DNA from: Parvularia atlantis
Taxonomy: Eukaryota; Opisthokonta; Rotosphaerida
Length of the DNA stretch: 26,194 nt
Assembly: GCA_943704415.1 (NCBI GenBank)
Contig: CALSCO010002108.1
Coordinates: 1 to 26,194 of the forward strand
Direction: 5' to 3'
The notes under the pieces are model-generated. The model ran no database searches. It was not told the DNA's origin and saw only the letters and a list, made by a program, of their open reading frames with translations. Positions 17,673-26,194 of this stretch are shown in pieces. The stretch's first letter is position 1. Each line of letters starts with the position of its first letter. The position numbers and the translations under genes are program-made.

Positions 17673-19264
17673 GTCTGTGGTCAAGGGCGCCGCGACGGTG
17701 GCCACGAACGCCGCCTTCCAGCGCTCGCGCTCGGAGCTGGTGCCGCGCACGGCGCCGGCCGCCGGCGGCAGCGCGGGCAGCGCGACGGCCGCGATCGCCC
17801 TGCCGCGCCCGCGCCTCACGCGCGCCGTCAAGACGAAGGCCGTCGTGCGCCGCCTGCCGCCCACGCTCGACGAGGACGCGTTCCGCGCGAGCATCGCGCC
17901 GTACGCGCAGCAGCTGACGTACTTGTGCTTCTACCCGGGCCGCGTGACGTGCGCGCTGCCGCTGCCGCTCGTATCGCGGAGGGGGGACGCGGCTCACACC
18001 CACGCCGCAGCAAGGGCAACGACGTCGTCCTCGGCCGCGCATCGCTCGCGTTCGGCGCATTCGAGCAGCTTGTGGCGTTCGCGCGCGCGTACGACGGGCA
18101 CGTCTTCCTGGACGCGCGGGGTGCGACGTTGTCGTGCTGCGCTGCGCCATCGATCAGCCGCTCAGCCGCGCGCACGCACACACACAGGCAACGAGTCGCG
18201 CGCGCTCGTCGAACCTGCGCTCTTCCAGCGCGTGCCCAAGCCGCGCGCACGGCTCACGACCGACGCGTGCGCCGGCACGATCAGCGCAGGCACGCACACG
18301 CTGCGCTCTTGCCTCCTCTAGCTCAACGCTGCAGCACGCAAAACAGACGACGACTTTAAGGCGTTTGTCAAGGCGCGCGAGGAGGGCGGGCCGGCCGCGT
18401 CCGTCGAGGCCGACGCCCTGCTGGAGCGCGCCGAGCAGGAGCGCCACGAGGGTGCGGCGCGCGCGCACGCACGCATGGACGACTGCATCTGACGCCCCGC
18501 TGTGCAGCCGCGATGCGTGGCGAGCGCGCGTCGCAGAGCACGCCGCTGATCGACTACCTGCGCGAGCTCCAGCACGGCACCAAGGTGTGCATCTGCCGGC
18601 CACTCGCGGCCCATGCCGTGCTGATGCGCGCAGCAGAGCCGCGCCGGCAAGGGCAAGGCGGCAGTCGAGAGCAGGCCGACCGCGACGCGCAAGAAAGAGT
18701 GCGCACAAACAGCCTTTGCTGTGCGCGTCGTAATCGTGCGCCAACAGCCGCAAGTCAGCCGCCGCCGCCTCGGCCGCCGCTGCTGCCTCCGCCGCTGCGG
18801 ACAGCCCGGGCAAGACGCAGGATGTGCGCGCGCGAGCTGCTGCCCCGGCCGAGCCCAAGCCCAAGCCCCCAAAGGACAGCAAGACCAAGAAGGAACGCAA
18901 ATCACCACAGGTCAAGGTGCAGATCCTGTCGCGCACCACCGTGCCGGACGCCGAGCCCGCACCTGCACCGGCGCCTGCACCCGCACCGGCGCCTGTGCCT
19001 GAACCCGTCGCTGCGACAGCCGCGTCATCGTCGGCCGCGCCAGCGCCAGCGCCTGGCAAGGGCAAGGGGCGCGGCCAGCCGCCGCCGGCCAAGAGCGCGT
19101 TCGTGTACGTGCGCCAGAGCCCCGCAGCGAGCGCCGAGCCAGCGCCGCCACCCGCCGAGACATCGATCGCCGCACCGAGCGTCGGGCGTGGCCGGGGTGC
19201 ACCAGTGGCACCCCAAGCAGGGGCGGGCCGGGGCCGGGGCCGAGGCGCCCCGCCGGACAGCTGA
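17671..19264 (+). CDS. UPF3: UPF3, nonsense-mediated mRNA decay factor, 7 exons
   Basis: UPF3 bridges UPF2 and the exon junction complex in nonsense-mediated decay and shuttles between nucleus and cytoplasm. Exons are 17671-17948, 18011-18120, 18188-18289, 18335-18451, 18508-18584, 18634-18698 and 18748-19264, giving 421 aa. The Smg4/UPF3 RNP-type domain (about residues 48-150) has KTKAVVRRLPPTLDEDAFR, AFGAFEQLVAFARAYDGHVF, ALVEPALFQRVPKPR and DDDFKAFV. The conserved STPLIDYLREL follows at about 210. The tail is rich in Ala and Ala-Pro, with KVQILSR, then KSAFVYVRQSP, which may be an exon-junction-complex-binding motif (tentative), and ends in RG repeats. Intron 3 (18290-18334) has a GC donor (CAG|GCACGC). 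An in-frame stop at 18490 lies inside intron 4. It converges on the next gene with 18 bp between stops. Confidence 0.9.
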
Positions 19265-19282
19265 GCATTGCGTGCGTGGCCA

Positions 19283-20028
19283 TCATGTGTTCAGTGCAAA
19301 CAGCTCAGGCGGGAAGTCCTCGCGGATCTCGCAGGCAATGCCGTCGGCCTCGAGCCTGTACAGCCGCCACAGGGCGCCGTCGGCCGTCTTGCCGACGTCG
19401 AGCAGGGTGAACTCAGGAAGGAGGTGCAGGTACCTGCTCTCGCGCTCAGTTGGTTGGCTGCAGCGTGCGCGCGCGGCAACGTCTCACGGCGCACCGGAAC
19501 AGCTGCCCGATGCCGACGGCGCCGCTCTCGACGAGCTCGCGGGTGCGCGCGCTGTTGATCGTGATGGACGAGCGCGCAGTGCAGAACACCTGGCAGCGTG
19601 CTCAGTCACCGCAGCCCCGGAGGGGAAAGGCGTCCGCGTGCGCACCCGTCCGAGGCACGACAGGTGCACGAGCCGATCAAAGGTCTCGGCGCCGATGCGC
19701 TCGTTGCGCAGCACGGTCACGTCGACGCGGGCGTTGTAGTACGCGCTGCAACACGCAGTCGCCTCAGCGCCCCGTCTGTTCGCCTCGTCCCGCCCCCTGC
19801 GCGGCACCTGATGATGCGCTGCAGGTTGCCGTTCGCGGTGAGCACGATGCGCTCGAGCGGCGCAAAGTGCTCTGGCAGATGCACGGCCGTCTCCTTGAGC
19901 GACCTGCGCACGCACGCTAAGCTACCTATCTCCTCTCCTCCTGCGCCCCGTGGGTGGTGGTGCACGCACATCACGTCGCCAAAGTGGTCCGGGATGCCCG
20001 GCGCGGGCGCGGGCGCGTCCGGCTGCAT
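19283..20028 (-). CDS. Chorismate-lyase-like (UTRA/DUF98 fold) protein, 166 aa
   Basis: Exons are 20028-19970, 19903-19808, 19745-19646, 19589-19495 and 19433-19283, all in phase. The order of motifs fits the chorismate lyase/UTRA ligand-binding fold: LERIVLTANGNLQRIISAYY, ARVDVTVLRNE, LGRVFCTARSSITI, LVESGAVGIGQLFRYL and GALWRLYRLEADGIACEI. Bacterial members split chorismate to 4-hydroxybenzoate or sense small ligands. In this protein I cannot say whether it is an enzyme. No targeting signal is visible, and the first 17 residues are Pro-Ala-rich. The start at 20028 is the first ATG in frame; upstream codons in frame have only GTG. It is divergent from ALADIN with 32 bp between start codons. 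Confidence 0.7.
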
Positions 20029-20060
20029 GGCCCCCACGTCTGTCACTCTTTCGAACGTCG
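20029..20060. promoter_or_regulatory. 32-bp space between two divergent start codons
   Basis: This is all the DNA between the start of the chorismate-lyase-like gene and that of ALADIN. It includes TTCGAA at 20050-20055. Core promoter elements of each gene must lie here or inside the partner's first exon or intron. The CT repeat in ALADIN intron 1 is 45 bp away and could contribute. Confidence 0.45.
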
Positions 20061-20104
20061 ATGGAAAGGGTGACAGCGTGTGAGGTCGACGGCCGGCTGC
20101 GTGC

Positions 20105-20142
<38 letters not shown>

Positions 20143-22170
20143 CGCCCTCGCTGCGCGCGCGCGATCGCCGACCGCCCCGTGCTCGCTGCGGCGCAGTCAC
20201 GCGCCTGCGCATCGGCGAGCCCGCGCTCGATTCGGACGCCGAGCGCGCCGTGCGCCGTGCCGGCGCGGTCTGGTACCGCACCGAGCATGGCCTGCCTGCG
20301 GACCATGTGGCGCTGACCGACGCGCGGTGCGGCGCCTGCCTGTGCGACGGGCGCCGTTTACGGTGCATCGGGCAGGCTGCGCGACTCGGCGCTGCTGCCG
20401 AGCAAGACGAGCGTGGTGTTGCTGGAGGACGGCGCCGACGCGCTCGCCAAGCTGCTCAACCGCGCGACGGTGGCCGTGCTCGCGACGCTGGCCGCGCTGC
20501 CGGTAGACATCGCCTGCCCCTCGCCCACCCCGCGCACGCTCACTGCTCGACGTGCGCAGTGGCCGTGGCGCCCGCAGACCCTCCCGCCCATGTACGGCGT
20601 GATCCGCGCGCTCGCGCTACACCCGAGCCGCCCGCTGCTCGCCGTCGCGAGCCCGCACGTGCGCTGCTGGCAGCGATGCAGGCGGCCGCCGACCGTGCGA
20701 TGCAGGAGATCTTTGTGTACAGCCTCGAGCGGCAGGTGTGGCACCCGTACAGCCTCGTGTCGACGCGACAGGTGCGGCGGCCCGGGCGGTAGCGGCCCAC
20801 ATTTCCCCCCTCCCCTTCTGAGCACGAAATGCGCAGGTCGGCATCACGTGCCTGGCGTGGCGGCCTCTGGTGCGCGACCAGCTAGCCGTCGGCTCGCAGC
20901 TGGGCGCGGTCGTGTGGACGTTCGACTTTGGGCAGCTCAACCGCGGTATGCGAACGGTCCGCGCGCCACAGCATCACTCACGCAGCATGCGCGCTTGCAG
21001 ACAGGTGCTACGGCGCGAACCCGACGTGCCGCGAGATCGACATGCTGGCGCCGCGCGGCAGCGACCCGCACGTAACGGCGCTCGCTTGGGACCCGTGCGG
21101 GCGGTGCGCGCCAAGCACCCCTTGTTCCGCGCGAGCTGACGCTGTGGCAGACGGATCGCCGTGGCGTCACAGCGTGCGCACTCGCTCGTCGTGCACGACC
21201 TCATCAGCCGCACCTCGACCGCGCTGCCGTCGTGGGGCGGCTACTTCACCAGCCTGCGCTGGGGCGGCGGCAGTGGGCGCGGCGACGGCGAGGGCGACAG
21301 CGACGGCGCCTTCCTCGCGGCTGCGTCGGTGTATGCGCGCTGCGCTTGTGCTGCCACGGCCCCGCGGCGCTTGCTGACGGTCGACGCGCGGCTGCAGCGA
21401 CGGCACGCTGCGTGTGTGGACGACGGCGACGTGGACGCTGCAGCGCTGGCGGCTGTCGTCGCGTCCGCTCACGGTGCGCCGCAGCTGCCGCGACGCGGGG
21501 TGCGCTCACACGTGCGACGGCACCAGAGCGTCGCGCTGGACTGGAGCGGCACCAAGGCCATGGTCGCGGCGCACGGCGAGACCGGCGTGCACCTCGTCGA
21601 CCTGAGCAGCCGCAGCACGACCAACGTCGCCTCGGTGTCGCTCGCGGACGTACTTGGACCGGTGCGGGCTTGTACCGTGCGCTTGTGGCGCGCGCTCATT
21701 GCCGACGACGAGCAGGGCACGATTCGCGAGCTCGGCGACGTGAGTGCGCTGGCGTGGGCGAGCGAGCACGACCGCGTCACGGTCTCATTTACACGGTCGG
21801 CGCGCGTGCTCGTGTGCTGGGTGCAGCTGCTACCGGCGTTCCGTCTCATGCCGCTGTGCGTGTGTGCGCCAGCACGTGGCGGGCGCGGGTGCTGATGTCA
21901 CACCCGCGTCGGGCAGTGGCTTTGCAGAGGGCGAGGGCGACGTGACGACGTGCATGGCGGTGGGCAGCATGATCGGCGCGTCCGGGACCGTGCTGGCCTG
22001 CGTGCGTCGACCACGGTGCACGTTTTGCCGCCGTGCTCACTCGGCACACACGCGCGTGCGTGCAGGCGCACGAGACGGGCGAACTCAACATCACGCCGAT
22101 GTACTTTGTGTCGTCGCGCTCTGGCGCGGCCGACGTCCTGCGCGACTGGGGCTACCCCGCCCTGTTTTAG
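20061..22170 (+). CDS. AAAS: ALADIN (AAAS), WD-repeat nucleoporin, 13 exons
   Basis: ALADIN sits in the cytoplasmic and nuclear faces of the nuclear pore, bound through NDC1 in animals. Exons start at 20061, 20197, 20376, 20560, 20706, 20837, 21001, 21151, 21398, 21527, 21716, 21917 and 22066; in total 466 aa (human 546). WD-type blades read YGVIRALALHPSRPLLAVAS with EIFVYSLERQVW, then GITCLAWRPLVRDQLAVGSQ with GAVVWTFDF, DPHVTALAWDPCGRRIAVAS with SLVVHDLIS, GYFTSLRWGG, DGTLRVWTTATWTLQRW, and SVALDWSGTKAMVAAH. The C-terminal ITPMYFVSS matches the IPLYFVNA of human ALADIN, after which it ends in DWGYPALF. Exons 11 and 12 (about 21716-22001) are the weakest part of the model. The N-terminal 130 residues are poorly conserved. 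It converges on the methyltransferase with 78 bp between stops. Confidence 0.85.
20106..20139 (+). repeat. (TC)17 microsatellite in ALADIN intron 1
   Basis: A perfect TC run begins 5 bases after the donor GTGCG of intron 1 (20101-20196). It lies just after the first coding exon and close to a 32-bp divergent promoter. A shorter CT run stands upstream of the LCAT-like gene. Confidence 0.95.
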
Positions 22171-22248
22171 ACTGAGCCTGTCCATTTTGGGGGAAGGGAG
22201 GGACGGACGGGGGCCAATCACACAAATCGAAGCAAACCAAGTGCCCGC

Positions 22249-23490
22249 TCACTGCGCCTTGTGAATAAAGTAGTAGGCCACGGCCGCGATCACGACGGCC
22301 GACAGTAGCACCTGCGCGCGCGCGCGCGAGGCGTTTTGCGGTTAGGGCGTGCACGCCTCGCAGTGCAGTGCGCGCCCGGGGCCGCACCAGGCCTGTCGGG
22401 TCGCCACGCGGCTTCTTGGGCGGACGGCCGCCGGGCTTGACGCAGACGGCCTGCAGGCCGAACGGGAGGCCGCGGTCGATGTAGCTCAGGTTGTTGAGCA
22501 GCCACTTGTCTTTGACCTCGCCGTGCTTCTTCATGTGGATTAGCGCGATGCCGCGCATGTGCGCCGCGGCCAGGTCGGTGAGGTCGTCGTACGACTCGAC
22601 CTGTGCTGCTGTGTGAGCGCGGTGTGCGCGGCGTCGCGCCCGTGGCCGCGGCGCACCTTGAAGCCCGCGGCGTTGAGGTCGGCGAGGTAGCGGTCGGCGT
22701 TGCAGTCGTCCATCGCGAGGAACTGCAGGTCGGCGTTGAACTTGTCGATGGCCTGGCGAGCGGGCGCGCGCGTCAGGTGTCCGCCCAGCGGCGTGCAGGG
22801 CCGCGCAGGGCACCTTGGCGTCGTCCTTGGGGAAGTCCGGGCCGGGGATCCAGTGGTGCATGAACACGAGCTGGCCGCCGGGCTTGAGCACGCGCAGCAG
22901 CTCCTTGAAGATGAGCACGCGCTGCTCGTGGCTGAACGCGTCCGGGTCCTGGCCGTAGACGCAGTCAAATGTGCCATCCTTGAACGGGAGCTCGAAGGCG
23001 TTGGCCGTGACGAAGCGCACGCGGTCCTGCACGCCCTCGCGTGCCGCCAGCTCGCCCGCGCGCTGCACGGCCGGCGCGACGATGTCGACGCCGGTGATGC
23101 GCGCCTGCGGCTGCAGCTTGGCGTAGTGGCACGCGGTCGATCCCTGCGTCCGCCCGCCGTCGCACGTTGAGCCGCACGCGCCGCCGACCGCGCCGGCCGC
23201 GCACCTCGCCGCAGCACAAATCCAGCAGGTGCTGCCCCGCGCGGATCTCGAGCCGCAGCGTCTTGGCCAGGCGCCGCGTCACGCGCCAGCCGCCCGCGTG
23301 CAGCTGCTCGCGCGGCTCGGGCCAGTTGGCCGAGAGGCGGTCGTGGAACGCGTCGCCGTAGTCCTAGCCGTGGCCACTCAGCGCGCGACGGCGGCAGCGC
23401 GCAGCGGCACGGCACGGCACGGCGCACCACGTAGTGCTCCCAGCCAACCTTCTTGGCTTCCGTCGGCGCGGCACTTCCCTCAGAAGCCAT
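22249..23490 (-). CDS. Class I SAM-dependent methyltransferase with a C-terminal membrane tail
   Basis: Exons are 23490-23428, 23363-23205, 23143-22814, 22752-22657, 22600-22388 and 22311-22249, giving 307 aa. The SAM motif DLCCGEGSTACHYA is formed across intron 2. Motif II is ITGVDIVAPAV, the post-II region is FELPFKDGTFDCVYGQDPDA, and motif III is LLRVLKPGGQLVFMHHW, all typical of the Methyltransf_11 group that acts on small molecules, sterols or phosphobases. Substrate unknown. The last exon adds VLLSAVVIAAVAYYFIHKAQ after a basic Pro-Lys stretch (GGRPPKKPRG), which looks like a tail anchor into a membrane facing the cytosol. An in-frame ATG at 23583 would add 31 residues; I prefer 23490 because the upstream part has no conserved feature. 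It follows the LCAT-like gene on the same strand, 128 bp away. Confidence 0.82.
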
Positions 23491-23618
23491 GTGCGGCTGC
23501 ACGGCTGGTGCAATGCGCTGCCAGTGCGGCACGTGTGAGTCGTCGGGCACGTGCGCGCGGGTTGTGCGAGGGCGAGCGAGCATGGGGAGGCACACAAAAA
23601 CAAAAAAAACGACTCGAT

Positions 23619-26009
23619 TCAGAGGATCGCACAGCAGCAGCGCGTCGTCCGCTCGGCCTGAGCCAACTTGCTCTCGACCGCAGCCGGCTTGGTCTCGGTC
23701 TCGGTCTCGGTCTCCGAGTCAACCGGCGCAGCTGGCTTGCTCTCCGCCTTGACATCGGTCTTGGTCTTGGTCTCGGCCTCGATCTCGGTCTCAGCAGCAC
23801 CTGCAGCAGCACCCGCACCCTCGGCACCACCCTCACCGCCAGCACCGCCAGCACCAGCAGCGGGCGGCTCGCTCGACTCGACCGTCGCCTGCACCGCCTT
23901 GGCCTCGAGCGCCGCGTCGGCCCGCATCACCGCGCGCAGCTGCTTGAACGCCGCGGCGTCGCCCGCCAGCCGTGCCTCGAACGCGTCCACGCTCGCAGAC
24001 TCGACCACGGCCGCCTGCAGCGCCGGATGCGCCGCCAGCGCAACGGGCGCCGCGCGGTTGCGTGTGTAGAGCGCGTGCAGCTGGTCGTCCTGCGAGCCCA
24101 TGCCCTTGCCTATCATGATCAATGCGTGCGGCTTGGCCGGCTTGACCTTGAGTCGGTACGCCGACGGCACGCCGCTGTCGCGCGACTGCTGCTCGAGCTC
24201 GGCGATGTTGCGCCACAGCTCGGCCTGCGCGTGCGCGTCCGCGTCCGCCGGGGCGGTGCCGCGCAGGCGCTTGAGCGTCTGGGCGCGCATGGGCTTCAGG
24301 ACCTTGGCCTCGACCGTCGGCTTGGCCGAGGCTGTGCGCTGCTGCACGAGCGCGTGAAGGTCGACCTGGCTGTCCTTGTGCGTCTCGAGCGTCCAGTCGA
24401 TGCGCGCGACGCACTCGGCCAGCGTGTGCGCGCCCAGGTCGCCGGGCGTGGGCACCGCCGAAGGCGTCAGCACGCGGTATACCGCGTCAAGGATCTTGTC
24501 GCAGGTGTAGATATTGCCGTGGTCGGTGTCGAGCTCGCCTAGGTCGAAGCCGAAAAAATCGGCGCCGGGCAGGTACGTCGACTGGAGCAGGACCGAGTTG
24601 TCGCCGTTGAGCCACTTGCCGTCGGGTGCGGTGCCGGACGCTGTCTGGAAGAGGTACTTGTTCTCGCTCGCGCTGAACGAGGCCGAGACCATCGTGCCCT
24701 GGTTCACGCCCGCAAACACCGTCACGCGGCCCTTGTACGGCGAGGCGACGTCTGCCGCCAGCCACTGGCGGTAGCTCTCGGCGTCGGCGTGGAGCGCGCT
24801 GCCGGCGCTGAGGAGCACGTCACGGAACGCGAGCGACTGGTCGTTTGTCAGCTGGCCCGGCGCGAAGAGCGACTCGCCGTGGCTGTCGTCCCGGAAGTGC
24901 CACACGGGCGCGCGCACACCCACGGGCGCGCCGATCGCCTGCAGCGCCGCGTCCCAGACAGCGTTGGGCGCGCACATGAGCTGGCTCGCGCCCGTGCACT
25001 TGGCCGAGAGCTTCTTCATGGCCTCGCCGCTGCAGTCCTCAACGTGGTCGAAGATGCTGCTCAGGCCGTAGCCCGTCTCGAACGTGTACAGCGGCTGCAC
25101 TGCGCCGCGGAACGGCGGCACGACGAAGAGGACGTGGGCGACGCGCTCGGCGAAGGCGGCGTCGCGGCCGTAGCGGCCGAGCATGTCGAGCGTGACGAGG
25201 CCGCCCATGCTGTGCGTGAGGATGCTGAGCCGCGCGGCCGGGCGCTGGCGCAGGACGTCGCTCAGGACGAGGAACAGCCGTGCCGAGTTGAGGCGGACGT
25301 CCTCGCGCCTGCGAGTGCCCGCTTGTCGTGATCGCGCTCCGCCCCCTCGCCCCCCACGTCGCCACGCACCAGTCGTACACGAAGAAACTCGTGCGCGGAG
25401 CGAAGCGCGCGTCGCTCGCGAGCTTGGCGTACGGCGCCTCGACGTTCTGGCCGAGGCACTTGAAGTCGACGACCTTGGGCGCGGTCAGGAAGACGTGCTC
25501 GCCCGCGTCAACGTAGCCGGCCACGACGCGCTGGGCCGCGGGCACGTCGGCGGGCGGCTGCAGCTGCAGCGCCGAGACCTCCATGCCCTGCATGCCCTCC
25601 TCGACGATCAGGTCGAAGAAGTTGAGCTGCGCCGACGGGCATCAGACGGCGCCTTATCATGCGGATCGCTCCCGCGCGGGCGCATTGTGACGCACCCACA
25701 GCACCCAGCCGTCGCCCGTCTCGCGCGGCGACGATAGCTCGCTGCCCATGATGCCGTGCAGGTGCACAAACAGCGCCTCGCCCGCGAGACCGTCGATCTT
25801 GCGCACGGCATCGGCCACAAAGCGCTCGCGCAGCCGGCGGTACACGTCGCGCTCCCATCCCGTGGCGCTCTGCGCGCGGCCGGCAGCGCGGTCAGGCATC
25901 GCAGAGGAGGGGGACGACGCGCTGCCGCCCCCGCGGCGCCGCGTGCCTGCAGCGCGTAGCTCTCGGCCGCGGCCACGGCGGCCTCGGCGGCGTCCAACGG
26001 CGAGCCCAT
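23619..26009 (-). CDS. LCAT-like alpha/beta hydrolase (lipase/acyltransferase) with a C-terminal CaaX box
   Basis: Related to lecithin:cholesterol acyltransferase and phospholipase proteins that move or cut acyl chains of phospholipids. Exons are 26009-25947, 25869-25696, 25626-25370 and 25308-23619, giving 727 aa. Family signatures are VHLHGIMGSELS (about residues 54-65), the nucleophile elbow THSMGGLV (serine near 198), PPFRGAVQPLYTFETGYG, an acidic residue in NGDNSV and a histidine in DTDHGNIYTCD, which complete a plausible triad. The last 100 residues are Ala-, Glu- and Thr-rich with repeated TETETE units. The protein ends in RTTRCCCAIL. CAIL is a CaaX box whose final Leu favours geranylgeranylation, with neighbouring cysteines open to palmitoylation (inference). 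No signal peptide is visible, so it should face the cytosol, unlike secreted LCAT. Intron 1 (25946-25870) has a GC donor. An in-frame ATG at 26048 is an alternative start. Confidence 0.83.
23690..23791 (-). repeat. Hexamer repeats coding Thr-Glu and Lys-Thr runs in the lipase tail
   Basis: Two blocks (about 23690-23716 and 23757-23791) of GGTCTC/GGTCTT-type hexamers on the plus strand encode alternating Glu-Thr and Lys-Thr in the tail before the CaaX box. The tail is probably a flexible tether. Confidence 0.8.
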
Positions 26010-26126
26010 CAGATCAGATTCGGGGAAATAATCAGCATCATGCCTCATTCGATGATGCTCGTCATGCTCTCTCTCTCTCTCGTTCACTGCGCGCCGCTCG
26101 CGCCGTCGTCCTCGGTCGCGCGCGAC
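26010..26126. promoter_or_regulatory. Likely promoter region of the LCAT-like gene, with a CT/GA run
   Basis: A relatively AT-rich stretch (26020-26066) next to the lipase start is followed by a CT run at about 26068-26081 and then GC-rich DNA. If the ATG at 26127 opens a plus-strand gene, this is another divergent promoter. Confidence 0.4.
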
Positions 26127-26194
26127 ATGGCCGCGACGAGTTTGCTGCGGTCGGGGGGGGCTCGATGGCGAGATCAGCGCCCTGTCTGCCGAGC
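26127..26194 (+). CDS. Possible 5' end of a gene cut by the window edge
   Basis: An ATG at 26127 opens a frame that stays open to the window end. Its first residues (MAATSLLRSGGARWR) are rich in Arg, Ser and Ala without acidic residues, which resembles a mitochondrial presequence. It includes a run of eight G at 26153-26160, so the frame depends on that run being called correctly. On the other strand, the end of a gene (SKLVAAMSRATEDDGASGAQ and stop at about 26086) is an equally possible reading. Too short to decide. Confidence 0.25.
   Translation, partial: MAATSLLRSGGARWRDQRPVCR

Noticed and set aside
18481-18492. Apparent stop codon in UPF3 after DDCI
   Set aside because: It falls inside an intron (18452-18507) with a normal GTGCG donor and GTGCAG acceptor. 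The next exon carries the conserved STPLIDYL motif in phase.
22264-22269. AATAAA on the plus strand 94 bases after the ALADIN stop
   Set aside because: It is the reverse complement of codons for Phe-Ile in the anchor of the opposite methyltransferase. No other gene here shows AATAAA at its 3' end, so it is probably chance.

Overview
The window is a compact, GC-rich nuclear segment of a microbial eukaryote. The evidence is coding DNA cut into many short exons by introns of about 41-89 nt, with a very uniform grammar: donor usually GTGCG, an internal CTGAC or CTCAC that looks like a branch site, and acceptor usually CGCAG. Thirteen genes fill about nine tenths of the 26 kb. I parsed exons by hand on both strands. 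For eleven of the twelve genes with introns the summed exons divide by three; the transporter gene was checked exon by exon only. Several products reach the length of their human counterparts (Ku80 729 aa, CHORD protein 341 aa, carbonyl reductase 281 aa). The gene set (Ku80 with a DNA-PKcs-type tail, PMS1, UPF3, ALADIN, a TRIM-NHL protein) fits a free-living protist such as an amoebozoan or apusomonad, but the sequence alone does not fix the species.

Layout. Plus strand: Ku80 (218-3633), then a RING/B-box/NHL protein (3666-6071). Minus strand: PMS1 (8970-6159), a fatty acid transport protein/very-long-chain acyl-CoA synthetase (12100-9065) and a CHORD-CS co-chaperone (13482-12169). Plus strand: a carbonyl-reductase-type SDR (13568-14697) and an unrecognised 341-aa protein with a possible U-box-like segment (15038-16518). 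Minus: a single-exon FkbM-type methyltransferase with a membrane anchor (17672 or 17630 to 16614). Plus: UPF3 (17671-19264). Minus: a chorismate-lyase-like protein (20028-19283). Plus: the nucleoporin ALADIN (20061-22170). Minus: a tail-anchored class I methyltransferase (23490-22249) and an LCAT-like lipase ending in a CaaX box (26009-23619). A new plus-strand gene may start at 26127.

The genes do not form one pathway. There are themes: two DNA-repair proteins (Ku80 and PMS1), RNA and nuclear-pore functions (UPF3 and ALADIN), and lipid or membrane enzymes (acyl-CoA synthetase, LCAT-like lipase, two membrane-anchored methyltransferases). Packing is extreme. Convergent genes are 18-95 bp apart, and divergent start codons are 32-85 bp apart; in one pair they may overlap within a single CATG.

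The most unusual signals are the high share of GC-AG introns (7 of about 105, all with donor AG|GCRCG or AG|GCGCG-like sequence), microexons of 11 and 16 nt, and the near-zero divergent promoters. I found no mobile element, virus-derived element, CRISPR array, tRNA or rRNA.
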